A DNA stretch of 64,000 nucleotides, taken from positions 1 through 64,000 of the IMG/VR virus record IMGVR_UViG_3300032053_000067. The stretch is one strand, 5' to 3'. The translations under genes and the position numbers were made by a program. Under the pieces are notes generated by a model, which saw only the letters and a program-made list of their open reading frames with translations, was not told the origin of the DNA and did no database searches. This DNA comes from a virus. Position 1 is the first letter of the stretch, and the number at the start of each line of letters is the position of its first letter. Positions 36,747 through 45,800 of this stretch are shown here, one piece after another.

Positions 36747-37166
36747 ATGAAGACGAAACTCGCATTACTGGTAGTAGTAGCTCTCGTGGCCCTGGCTGTG
36801 TCCGTACCGCTCGGAGACGTGCTCGCAGCGTCCCCGGTCGACCTTGCCAAAGACTTTGCAGTCCGTCAAACAGTGGACGCAACCGCAGCGGCGCTCGGTG
36901 TGTACGGGGAGCCGTGCCGCAACGTCGTGGCGGCAGGTTCTGACTGGAAAGACCCCGGTGTAACGGCGTGGGATTTGGCGGACGGCGATATCACGGACAA
37001 GGTCGTAGTGGATTATGGCGATCTCGATCTACGAAAACCCGGCGTTTACGAAATCACCTACAACGTTATGGATTCCGAGGGCAACCCGGCAGTTCAATTC
37101 GTGCGGGAGGTAAAGGTCGTTGACCTGGACCCTCCGATCATCATCCCCAAGGGTTGCGACGAATAA
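36747..37166 (+). CDS. Exported Ig-like (DUF5011) surface protein
   Basis: 139 residues from the ATG with AAGGAG upstream. Signal peptide KTKLALLVVVALVALAVSVP, cleaved near VLA-AS. The mature part is a single DUF5011-like bacterial Ig domain: DPGVTAWDLADGDITDKVVV, KPGVYEITYNVMDSEGN and VREVKVVDLDPP. Such domains serve adhesion. A signal-peptide-bearing protein inside the late operon may be a host-derived adhesin or a surface blocker. Confidence 0.75.
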   Translation: MKTKLALLVVVALVALAVSVPLGDVLAASPVDLAKDFAVRQTVDATAAALGVYGEPCRNVVAAGSDWKDPGVTAWDLADGDITDKVVVDYGDLDLRKPGVYEITYNVMDSEGNPAVQFVREVKVVDLDPPIIIPKGCDE

Positions 37167-37249
37167 TCCTGGTCATCGCGCTCAGCGTTGTGGGGTTTGT
37201 GTGTGTGATTATCGAATGGCTTCTGGTTTTGCGCGGGCGACGGCAATAA
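37154..37249 (+). CDS. Possible 31-residue membrane peptide
   Basis: A TTG-started frame overlapping the end of the previous gene encodes RRIILVIALSVVGFVCVIIE then WLLVLRGRRQ, a single span with basic ends on both sides. No proper ribosome site. The composition is striking but the start is uncertain. Confidence 0.3.
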   Translation: MRRIILVIALSVVGFVCVIIEWLLVLRGRRQ

Positions 37250-37280
37250 CCGCGGCCTTGCAAACGTGGAGGGAGACGGA

Positions 37281-37661
37281 ATGGCAGTGACACTCACGGA
37301 TACTGGCAAGAAAGCGATCCTCGATGCGTTATGCACATTGCTTGACGCGGGTTCGCTGGTTTTTACCACGGCGGCAGCGGCGGTAGTAGCGACCATTGCC
37401 TTGAATGCGGATGCTTTTGCTGCGGCAACAGGTACGGGGACAGTGACGGCAAACGCCAATGTTAGCCCAATCCTGTTCTGCGCCGACGCGACTGGCAACG
37501 CCAGCCCTATCACGCTCTGCCTGCTCAAAACAGCAGGGGCCGTCGAGTTACTGCGCATGGCCGTGGCGACTTCGGCGGCGGAAGTGATTTTGTCTTCTAC
37601 AACGCTTGCGGCGCACGCGACCCTGCTCATCACGGCGATGGAACTTCACTACAACGCATAA
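37281..37661 (+). CDS. Small virion protein, paralogue of 37912 product
   Basis: 126 residues from the ATG with GGAGGGAGACGG upstream. Ala/Thr/Val-rich and beta-rich (GSLVFTTAAAAVVATIALNA, DAFAAATGTGTVTANANVSP, ending ITAMELHYNA). The pattern and length match the protein at 37912, so the two arose by duplication. They are probably capsid or tail decoration subunits; no family recognised. Confidence 0.6.
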   Translation: MAVTLTDTGKKAILDALCTLLDAGSLVFTTAAAAVVATIALNADAFAAATGTGTVTANANVSPILFCADATGNASPITLCLLKTAGAVELLRMAVATSAAEVILSSTTLAAHATLLITAMELHYNA

Positions 37662-37706
37662 TCCGACGCCTCTGCGGAAGGGACGTAACACAAAAGGAGC
37701 AGCACA

Positions 37707-37910
37707 ATGGGAGCAGCAAAAATTGAGTTGCCGCCGATCCACATGCGGCTGCGCGGGATAGTGATCCACGCCCAGGTACCCGCGAAATGCGAATGCGGTG
37801 GCGGCCTTGAGGTTGTGGAAGGCGCCCAAAACCCGGATATCCCGTTGCCGCACAAGATCTATGCCTGCGTGGACTGCGGCGCGTGGCAGTACGTGAAACC
37901 GGAGGTCTGA
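37707..37910 (+). CDS. Zinc-ribbon late protein
   Basis: 67 residues, AAAGGAGCAGC before the ATG. CECGG and CVDCG pairs form a zinc ribbon inside a small beta-rich protein (MRLRGIVIHAQVPAKCECGG). Similar in design to the protein at 40203. Placed between the two paralogous decoration-like genes. Confidence 0.62.
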   Translation: MGAAKIELPPIHMRLRGIVIHAQVPAKCECGGGLEVVEGAQNPDIPLPHKIYACVDCGAWQYVKPEV

Positions 37911-37911
37911 C

Positions 37912-38271
37912 ATGGCGACATGGACTACCCAGAAGATCGTGGACGCGATCGCGGCGTTGTGCAACGGCGGGTCGGTCAAGTTTCACGATGCGGCGCATGT
38001 GGTACTGGCAAGTTGTGCGTTTGCGGCGACAGCGTTCGCCGCAGCGACCGAGGCAGGCGTAGCCCAAGCCTACGCGATTGCGATCAGCGGGGCGGCCACT
38101 GCCGGAACCATTAATCACGCCCACATCTATAAGAGCGATGGAACCACGTCACTCGCTATCCTGACTTGCGACGACGAGGCTGGTACGGACCTCGTGCTCA
38201 GCCCCAGTCTCGTTCTTAACGCGGGCGATACCGTGTTTATTCAAGCGTTTAATCTTTCAGAACCGGAATAA
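37912..38271 (+). CDS. Small virion protein, paralogue of 37281 product
   Basis: 119 residues. GGSVKFHDAAHVVLASCAFA, AAATEAGVAQAYAIAISGAA and an end VLNAGDTVFIQAFNLSEPE match the shape of the 37281 product. Likely a surface-exposed virion subunit; function unproven. Confidence 0.6.
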   Translation: MATWTTQKIVDAIAALCNGGSVKFHDAAHVVLASCAFAATAFAAATEAGVAQAYAIAISGAATAGTINHAHIYKSDGTTSLAILTCDDEAGTDLVLSPSLVLNAGDTVFIQAFNLSEPE

Positions 38272-38283
38272 GCGGATGCCAAC

Positions 38284-40074
38284 ATGGCGCTACTAACGGC
38301 ACTCGGCAAAGGGATCACGCCTACTGAACTCGTCACAAACGGCGATATGGAGTTGAATGCAAATTGGGACAGCACCGGCACGCCGACAACGTGCGAACGG
38401 AGTAACGAGCAGAAACATGGGGGAACTTATAGTTGGAAAGTAGTTACCGATGCCTCGTCGGAAGGTATCCGGCAGCAACCCCTTCCTGGAACGTATGCAG
38501 TAGGTGCCAGGTTTGCACTTACATTTTGGTACTACGGGCCAAATGACGGCATAGGACTTGTTTGTGCGATAGAAAAGTATGGTGGGGACTGGAGTACTTA
38601 TTGCTCGACAGTAGTTTATCCGACCACGACCTGGCAGACCGCCACAATATACGGTTCCGCAACGCAGACCCTCCAGATTAGGGTGGTGTTTGTATCGGTG
38701 GCTGCAAAGACCTTTTACCTCGATGATGTCTCGGTAATACATTTTGCAGGCGATGGCGTACCAATCCCGGCGCTTGCGGTAGAGGGCGCAGGATCGCTGG
38801 GGGCGGCCGGGACGATTGCAGCGGCTATGCTCACGCCGCTTGCTGGAGCGGCGGCCCAACAAGGCACGGGCGGAGTGATCTCGGCGGCATTGCCCACGCC
38901 GGTGGCGGCTGCGGCGGCGACGAAGGGTGAAGGCGGGTTCATATCGGCGGCTCTGCCGGTCCCGGCGGCATCAGGCACAACGTCTGTGGGCGGAACGATC
39001 AGCGCGGCGTTGCCGGTCCCCGGCGCGTCCGCAACAGGTACGGCGAGCCTGTCGCCGGGTTTAGCGTATTTGATAACTAAGGAGGACGATTCCATGCACT
39101 CTATAGTTGGTGGCGCAACATCGGTGATCTTGACCGTCGAGATACGCGGCACGGACGGCTTGCCCAAGACCGGACTCGCGTTCGGGTCCGTGACGGCTTC
39201 ATACCTGCGTGAAGGCGCGGGAACCGCGGCTACCGTTGTGTCATTGAGCGCGGGCGCGGCAGGCGTCTGGTCCAGCGGCGGGTGGGTCGAGATGGACCCG
39301 ACCAACTTCCCCGGTGTCTACCAGTTTGGCGTGCCCAACGCGGCTCTTGCGGCGGCTGTCCGCAGTGTGGCGTTCCGGTTCTCGGCAGCGGCCTGTTTCC
39401 CCAAGACAGTCCAGGTCCGCATCTTGGCGGTAAACCCGGACGACGCGGTGCGCGGGGGTATGACCGGGTTGCCCAACGTGGCGGCAGGAGCCAGTGGCGG
39501 CGTGCCGGTGCTGAGCGCAGGGTTGGAGGTGGCGGCGACAGTGGCGCTGGGAGCAACAGCAGCGAACCTTGCAGACCTCCACACGGACGTAGGAACGGCG
39601 CTGGCCAACGTGAGCGACGTGCATACCGACGTGGGCACGGTGCTGGCCAATGTGGCGAACCTCGACGGGGACGTGGGCGACCTTCACACCGACGTGGGCA
39701 CAGTGTTGACCAACGTAGGCGATCTACATACGGACCTGGGCACGGCGTTGGCGAATCTCGCCAACTTGGACGGTGACGTGGTGACGCTGGCGGCTGCCGT
39801 GGATGTGATAGACGGCTTGGTGGACGCGCTGTCGGTGGCGGTGGCCGCGTTGGAAGACGCAAGCCCTGCGGACGTAACCGCGGCTGTGCTCGCCGGGGTG
39901 GTCGACGGGGCAAAGACCTTGCAACAGGTATTGCGCCGGGTGAACGCCTACGTGGGCGGGACCGTTGCGATAGTAAACGACGTTGGCCACTCGCACCTGA
40001 CGTATAAACGCGAAGACGGGACAACAACCGAAATGGCAGCCACAGTGGCCACTGATGGCCGCACGGTAGCGTGA
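38284..40074 (+). CDS. Tail-fibre-like modular protein
   Basis: 596 residues in four parts. (1) 1-160: beta-sandwich like a carbohydrate-binding module (SNEQKHGGTYSWKVVTDASS and AKTFYLDDVSVI). (2) 160-265: repeats of G-x-ISAALP-x-P. (3) 271-425: an Ig-like domain (FGSVTASYLREG, NFPGVYQFGVP). (4) 433-500: tandem DLHTDVGTALANV repeats that would form a trimeric coil, then a short end. A strong AAGGAGG lies 9 nt before an in-frame ATG at 39094 (Met271), so a separate C-terminal product may be made. The first ~160 codons are more AT-rich than the rest. Probable receptor-binding or fibre protein. Confidence 0.65.
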   Translation: MALLTALGKGITPTELVTNGDMELNANWDSTGTPTTCERSNEQKHGGTYSWKVVTDASSEGIRQQPLPGTYAVGARFALTFWYYGPNDGIGLVCAIEKYGGDWSTYCSTVVYPTTTWQTATIYGSATQTLQIRVVFVSVAAKTFYLDDVSVIHFAGDGVPIPALAVEGAGSLGAAGTIAAAMLTPLAGAAAQQGTGGVISAALPTPVAAAAATKGEGGFISAALPVPAASGTTSVGGTISAALPVPGASATGTASLSPGLAYLITKEDDSMHSIVGGATSVILTVEIRGTDGLPKTGLAFGSVTASYLREGAGTAATVVSLSAGAAGVWSSGGWVEMDPTNFPGVYQFGVPNAALAAAVRSVAFRFSAAACFPKTVQVRILAVNPDDAVRGGMTGLPNVAAGASGGVPVLSAGLEVAATVALGATAANLADLHTDVGTALANVSDVHTDVGTVLANVANLDGDVGDLHTDVGTVLTNVGDLHTDLGTALANLANLDGDVVTLAAAVDVIDGLVDALSVAVAALEDASPADVTAAVLAGVVDGAKTLQQVLRRVNAYVGGTVAIVNDVGHSHLTYKREDGTTTEMAATVATDGRTVA

Positions 40075-40084
40075 GGAGACGGAC

Positions 40085-40195
40085 ATGGCTTTTGACGTAC
40101 TGGCAATACTGACCGGCGGGCTGGTCGATGAGTTGACCACGGAGGGCGAAGGCGCCGTGAGTGTGACCGTAAGTTATACCAACATTGAGACGTGA
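40085..40195 (+). CDS. Small late protein (36 aa), unknown
   Basis: ATG at 40085 with GAGGAGACGG upstream. AFDVLAILTGGLVDELTTEG, then a beta-like end. The good ribosome site and clean fit between neighbours support it. Function unknown. Confidence 0.5.
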   Translation: MAFDVLAILTGGLVDELTTEGEGAVSVTVSYTNIET

Positions 40196-40202
40196 GGTGA
40201 CT

Positions 40203-40442
40203 ATGCCGACTTGTGAATGTGGGGCCGAAATGGTTCCGTGCAGGGTGCAGATCCCCAGCCAGCCAGTGTGGCGGCGTGCTTATATCTGCCTGAAATGCGA
40301 ATCCCCGGAGGCTGTCTTGCCCGCGCAACCTATTGCCGGCTACCAGGCGATGCCCAGTCGCGCCTACAAGTCAAAGTTCGTGGCAGACGAAGCCGGAGCC
40401 GACCCCGGCGAGACGCCAAAATCGGAAGGAGTAGACGGATGA
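40203..40442 (+). CDS. Zinc-ribbon late protein
   Basis: 79 residues from the ATG after GAGGTGACT. CECGA and CLKCES pairs form a zinc ribbon like that of the 37707 protein; the C-terminus is Pro/Gly-rich and ends in EGVDG. Stop overlaps the next start (ATGA at 40439). Confidence 0.6.
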   Translation: MPTCECGAEMVPCRVQIPSQPVWRRAYICLKCESPEAVLPAQPIAGYQAMPSRAYKSKFVADEAGADPGETPKSEGVDG

Positions 40443-41284
40443 GTTTTACTACTATACAGGCGGAATGTCGGGTCGCCGGCGTGCTGGTAGATGCGGCCGC
40501 CGTCACGTTGTCCGACTCGACCGCCGCATACGGGGTTCGCCGGACCGATACGTTGGCGGCGGTTGTCGCGGCAGGGACGGCCATGACGCGGGTCTCGACC
40601 GGCATCTATACCTACCAGCTTGAAGATCCGGCGGCAAGTTTGGTCTACGAGTACGTGGTGAAAGCCACGTTTGGCGCGATATCTACGTACCAGAGCGGTA
40701 CGGCGCACGGCGGCGGGACTTCTGAATCGGCGTTAACCACTTTGGATTCCCGGATCACTCCGTATGCGCCTGGCGTCCAACCCGCGATGGTGCATCAACT
40801 CGAACGGGAAACCTTTCTGGAGTTCTGCCAGGAGTCGGAGATCTGGCGGGTCAAGGTGAAGACCGTGACGCTTGCCCTCCAGGCCGCCTACACCCTGACG
40901 TTGCCTTACCGAACCTCACTCATGAAAGTGCTGACGTTCAGTATTGCCGACGTTCCTGTCGACGTGGAACCGCTGACGCCGGGCGCCACGGCGATCACGC
41001 TGGCAACCGCGCCGACCACGGGAGGCGAGGAGATCGTGGCGTGGGTTGTCGTAATCCCGGACGATATCCGGACCACGGCGCCTGGCTGGTTCCTGAAACG
41101 GTTTGGCCGGGGGATTGCCGCCGGGGTGTTGTCGAAACTGAAGCGTATGGAAAATCAGCGGTGGTCAGCCCCACAAGAGGCCCGCGAACATGCGGAAACG
41201 TACCGGCGGGCGGTAGTTGCGGTGCGGATCGAAGGCGCTAAGTGGCGCGGCGACGAGCATCTCATGGCGGTGCCGTTCTATTAG
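40439..41284 (+). CDS. Virion protein with Ig-like start and adaptor-like end
   Basis: 281 residues. The first ~95 residues resemble the Ig-like part of the fibre gene upstream (TRVSTGIYTYQLEDPAASLV). The remainder (AMVHQLERETFLEFCQESEI, then PGWFLKRFGRGIAAGVLSKL and KWRGDEHLMAVPFY) looks like a head-tail adaptor or tail-connector. It precedes a second adaptor-like gene. Family not certain. Confidence 0.55.
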   Translation: MSFTTIQAECRVAGVLVDAAAVTLSDSTAAYGVRRTDTLAAVVAAGTAMTRVSTGIYTYQLEDPAASLVYEYVVKATFGAISTYQSGTAHGGGTSESALTTLDSRITPYAPGVQPAMVHQLERETFLEFCQESEIWRVKVKTVTLALQAAYTLTLPYRTSLMKVLTFSIADVPVDVEPLTPGATAITLATAPTTGGEEIVAWVVVIPDDIRTTAPGWFLKRFGRGIAAGVLSKLKRMENQRWSAPQEAREHAETYRRAVVAVRIEGAKWRGDEHLMAVPFY

Positions 41285-41298
41285 GCTGGAGGTAGACG

Positions 41299-41628
41299 AT
41301 GACAGCAACACAAGTTTTGGACCGGGTACGCGAACATCTGTCTGATGTCGGCGCAGTGCGGTGGACGGACGCGGCCTTGCTAGACTTCCTGGCGCAGGCT
41401 ATCCGGCTGGTGTGCGACCGGCGGCCGGACCTCCTGCTGGGTGAATCCAACGCCCTGGCTACAGTGACTGTGCCAACAGCGGTGGGCAACACGATAGTTT
41501 TGCCGGAGTCGTTCAAAGAGGCGCTGGAATGGATGGTGGCGGGCCGGGCCCTGACCCAGGATTCGCATGACCAGACCAACATGGACCGCGGCGCGGCGTA
41601 TATGCAGCGCGGCGAGGGACTCATTTAA
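41299..41628 (+). CDS. Head-tail adaptor-like protein
   Basis: 109 residues, GGAGG before the ATG. All-helical start TATQVLDRVREHLSDVGAVR with RWTDAALLDFLAQAIRLVCD and RRPDLLL is the layout of small phage adaptor/gatekeeper proteins (DUF6682-like) that sit below the portal. The rest fits a compact fold. Confidence 0.65.
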   Translation: MTATQVLDRVREHLSDVGAVRWTDAALLDFLAQAIRLVCDRRPDLLLGESNALATVTVPTAVGNTIVLPESFKEALEWMVAGRALTQDSHDQTNMDRGAAYMQRGEGLI

Positions 41629-41649
41629 CCACAAAGGAGAAAAAAGACC

Positions 41650-41976
41650 ATGAGTAAGGAAAATGTACTTGCACGCGTAACGGTTTACGGTGCGAGCGAG
41701 ATGAAGAAGGCGTTGTGCAACCAGATAAGCGCTTGGCTTTGGAGCCAAGCACGCGATCTGATGCATGACGCGCGAACGTACCCGAAACGTTACTCGCTGA
41801 CTCGGTTTCGCCGGGAAGATCAACCATTGGTGCGGTTCACCGTTTATGGGGCGGCGGAGATGAGCCGACAGATGCGGCACCAGATCGCGGCGTGGCTGCG
41901 AAGACATTCCAAAGATGTCATCGTGAGCGGGGAAAAGTATTCGCCCCGCTTCATTGCGCGGTTTTACGCCGGGTAA
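41650..41976 (+). CDS. Protein made of two duplicated ~46-residue units
   Basis: 108 residues, AAAGGAGAAAAAAG before the ATG. Residues ~9-54 and ~61-106 are clear copies: RVTVYGASEMKKALCNQISA versus RFTVYGAAEMSRQMRHQIAA, each followed by WL and a helical end with RY/RF. Each unit is a strand plus a helix, so the protein may fold as a pseudo-dimer. Function unknown; late-region position suggests a virion or assembly role. Confidence 0.65.
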   Translation: MSKENVLARVTVYGASEMKKALCNQISAWLWSQARDLMHDARTYPKRYSLTRFRREDQPLVRFTVYGAAEMSRQMRHQIAAWLRRHSKDVIVSGEKYSPRFIARFYAG

Positions 41977-41987
41977 GGAGCGCAACA

Positions 41988-42293
41988 ATGATACATGATG
42001 TTGTCACAGAGATGAGGCGTCGGTATTCATTCTATGAAACAACAGGACTTGTGCAAGCGCCGCTCCGTATGGATTACCCAGCGAACCCCGCTCACATAGA
42101 AGGTTATGCCGGCACTATTACTGGACATACGGGCTGGTGTGATCGTTGTGGCGTTTTGATAGAGGGCAAGGCGGTTTGGCGCGAACAGTTTAAGCAGCAG
42201 ATTTGCGATAAATGCGCAAAGGACCTGAACATTCCTGACATCGAGGTCAACGCGATGGCTGTCCCCGTACCAGCACTTAGGGAGCGGTTCTAA
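41988..42293 (+). CDS. Zinc-binding late protein, unknown
   Basis: 101 residues, AAGGAGCGC before the ATG. CDRCGVL and CDKCAKD about 25 residues apart form a zinc ribbon; the start is a helix (HDVVTEMRRRYSFYETTGLV) and the end Pro/Val-rich. Not recognised. Confidence 0.6.
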   Translation: MIHDVVTEMRRRYSFYETTGLVQAPLRMDYPANPAHIEGYAGTITGHTGWCDRCGVLIEGKAVWREQFKQQICDKCAKDLNIPDIEVNAMAVPVPALRERF

Positions 42294-42454
42294 TGTATCG
42301 CCTACTCGTTGAAGTCGATGGCCGCCAAATTCACATTCTAGACCTTGCCAGCCGTGCGGACACTGAAGGCACAAACGCGGCGGAGTTTGAGGATTCGGTC
42401 CTGGCTTCGGTCGAGATCGAGTCGCGGATCGAAGACGCGATGGAGGACGGATGA
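42293..42454 (+). CDS. Small acidic late protein (53 aa)
   Basis: ATG at 42293 overlaps the previous TAA and its TGA overlaps the next ATG (42451). YRLLVEVDGRQIHILDLASR then an acidic helical end. Coupling supports it; function unknown. Confidence 0.5.
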   Translation: MYRLLVEVDGRQIHILDLASRADTEGTNAAEFEDSVLASVEIESRIEDAMEDG

Positions 42455-42837
42455 AGAAAAACGCATTAAACAACCTTCCACAAGCCCCGACGAGTATTCG
42501 GATAGGGCCATACGATTTTGAGATCCGCTGGTGGGGGCGTAACGAGGAAGAGGGCAAGGCACGGTTCGGGGAAACTGACCTAAATAATCAGGTGATTTGT
42601 CTACCAAAGACTCGAAAACGACAAAAACTGGCGAACACCTTCATCCATGAGGTCTTGCACGCCTGCCAGTTGGTTTACGGTCGGGATCTCGACAAGGAGG
42701 GAAAGGTTCCAGAAGAAGACGCCATAGTAGCAAATTCAATAGGATTGTGCGCGTTTTTCCGGGAAAACAGGGAGGCAGCGGAGTGGTGGCAAGACCTGAT
42801 GTACCGACATCCACAGACGGTTTTTGAGGGTTCCTAA
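42451..42837 (+). CDS. Zincin-type metallopeptidase-like protein
   Basis: 128 residues. TFIHEVLHACQLVYG carries an HEVLH metal motif, and a third ligand may be the Glu/Asp after EEDAIVANSIGL. Similar short HExxH proteins are found in phage late regions next to tail genes; they may mature a structural protein or process host envelope. Directly before the large tail protein (1 bp gap). Confidence 0.72.
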   Translation: MKKNALNNLPQAPTSIRIGPYDFEIRWWGRNEEEGKARFGETDLNNQVICLPKTRKRQKLANTFIHEVLHACQLVYGRDLDKEGKVPEEDAIVANSIGLCAFFRENREAAEWWQDLMYRHPQTVFEGS

Positions 42838-45800
42838 ATGCCGATACGGATAGACAAGTTTCTCGGGATGATCCCGAAACTGCATCCAGCCCAGTTGCCG
42901 GACGGCGCCAGCGTCGTCTGCCACAACTTTGTGCCATCGAGCGGTGCCCTGGTCCCGTTCAGCGCCACCGGGCCGTTCACCGTCCTCCATGACGAAGCCG
43001 GCCTGTTGTTGCCCGGCATCCCGGCCACCGAAGTTGTGACAATAGCGAAACCGGTTGCGCCCACCTTGAAATCTAAGGCGTGGCAGTGCCGTCCCGGTCC
43101 CGGAAACTGGCTGAATATCACGCTGGCGACATTTCTGAGCGTGGTTGACGCGGCCGGTGGCCGGGCAACTTATGTCTGGCACGCGCTGCCGATGGTTTAT
43201 CGGTATCACTACACCGAACGCGGCATGAACCTGTTTTGCTACGCGGGCGTCCCCGGCCCCCTGATTATGCCACTGGGCGGCCCCTACTACTTCCGTGGCC
43301 CCCGGTTCATGTTCAGTTTTGGGGCAAAACCCGGCGTGTATGGCGGGCCGGCGACTGCGGAAGACGTGCCGGGGTACGTTTTGCCGGGCAGCCCGGTGTA
43401 TAGCCGTAATGCGATCCCGCTGATCAATGCCGCCCAGAACGTTTACGGCGAATTTCAGGTTGTGGACTATTCCGGTCCTGTCTGGGACGAGGATTTCATG
43501 GTCTCCGATTATGAAACTTATACATACTGGTTTGCCCCGTTCTATTGCAGTTTCCGGATCGACCTGAATTACGCGGAACCACGGCGCACCCACAACTATT
43601 ACGTCACAGCGGAAGTAGATGACCAAGACCGGGAAGGCCCGCCCAGCGAGATATCCCCGCTGATCGTCGTCCGGCCCGGCGAAATACCGACTGTCCACAC
43701 GCCGCATACGGCGCGCCGGGTGCGGTTATACCGGAGCGAGACGGGGCGGGACGTGGATTTCCGGCTCATCGAGGAAGGCACGTTTGTCGAGTACGAAGAC
43801 CCGCCAACCCCCGCTCAGGACGACGAGATCCCGCCGTTTGGCGACTGGGCGGCTACGGGCGCACCCAGCGTAGTAGAATTGCTCCGGGGGAGCGTGGCCC
43901 ATCCCGCGGGGTTCTTGGCGTGTTTTTATGGCGATACGGTGTGGTTGTCGGACCTGCTTCGCCTGCACGTGTTGCCGGAAGAGAATACACATAAGTTTCA
44001 GGAACCCGTTTTGGCACTGGCGATGGCCGGCGACACGATTTTGGTGTTTACGGAAACAACGGAAACGGACGGGATAACGCAGCAAGGCGGGGTTTACGCA
44101 ATATCCGGTAACGACCCGAGCCAGATGGCCTGCTACAAGATCAGCGGGTCAACGCCGCTCCTGAACGTGGTGGGATTGGCCCAGGTGGGCAACATGGTCT
44201 ACTGGCCGACATACGACGGCTTGGCGGTCAGTAATGGGTCGACGGTCGAGATCCCGACCTCGAACTACTGGTTGCGCAAAGACTGGATAGCGTTGCAGCC
44301 CGAGTTGATGATGCTCGAATCCGAGCACGACTGCTTGTACCTGAACGCCTCGTTTACGCCCGCAGCGTTGCCGCCAAGCGGCCCCGGCTACCACGGAATC
44401 CACATAAAATGGGAAACCCTGATGCTCCCGACTTTCCTTGGCGCCGAGGCGCCCGGAAGCGGCCTGAGACTTCGCATTGATCTAAAGGACGAACTGGCGG
44501 CCGTCACGACGTTCTCGGGGTACGATGGCGGCGGGGGCATCTGGCGGAGCCGACTGTTCGAGTTCCCTGTCGAGACCGCGTTCGATTTCATCCGGGTAGG
44601 CAGTTCGAGCGTGGTGACGGTTGTGGCTACCATCGACGGCGTCGACCAGGCGGGGGTGGATGTGCCTGACGATGACAAGGTCGCGGTCACGTGGCCGCAC
44701 GGGCGCTATTACCAGTTCACGTTCAGGGGGACAGGGACAATAACGAGTTTTGAAGCCGAAGACCGGGTGATTGCGGCGGGCCAGGACGTTCTGGTGTTCA
44801 CACCCGAGACCGTATCCAGTTTCAGGAACGTCCGGTTCCGGTATTCCGAGCCGCAGACCATTGCGGCTATCGCCCTGACGTGCCAGTCGGCGGCCGCCGT
44901 GACCTTGTCGATGTACGAAGGGGCCGAAGTTGACCCGTTTTACACTCTGACCGGCATATTTGACCGGATCGTCCCCATACCATTGGCCAGCCGGGTTCGT
45001 GCGACTGATTTCAGGATCGAGGTGGATACCGAAGTCAGGATCGAGCAGTTGGTCGTGGCGCGCGAGGTGTCGATGCCGGCCGGTGAGGTAATCCAAGAGG
45101 CAAACGCGGGGTTGGTGTCGTCGTGGTTGACCAAAGTGTACACTTTTGTACAAGGCGCGCAGACCCGGAGCGTCCGGGTGTCTGCCACTGAGCCGGTGAC
45201 GATGCGCCTGTATTACGACGACGCGACAACGCCGAGCGAAGAACTGGAGATTGGGGACGCCTGGGAACATCGCGTGGTCAGCGCGAGTTTCACGCGGTTG
45301 CGCTACTGCTTTGTGGACGACGACGACCTGCCTGCGGACCATTTGGCGGGATCGGTGGTGGTAGCCACGTCCGTGCCGACGGAAGCGCCGGCTGAGGGCG
45401 TTCACCTGCTGGGGGCACCGGCCTACCGCGGGCAAGTCTACCGGTTCCATGAGCGAGGCCGGTACAGCGCAATCCAAGTCACGGCAGACGCCTACCCGTT
45501 GTGGTTGGACATCTACGAGTGGGCTGACCGGGAAGATCCAGCTTACACGGTCGTGATAAGCGACGATAAGACTGTCGCCCTGCCATGGGACGTAAGCGAG
45601 ACCCCGACGTTGTGGGAGTTCGACCTTCGAAGCACCAAAACGGGGCTGGAAACCCGCGTACACGGGATGCACCTGTATCCGAAGACGGGGGTGCAGTCGG
45701 CGGACGACATCCATGTCGGCAATAGCGGCGGCGGTGCGCCGTGGTTGTGGGCGCGCTACGAGTTCGAACGAGCGACGCGGTTCTGCTCGAGGCGCATAGA

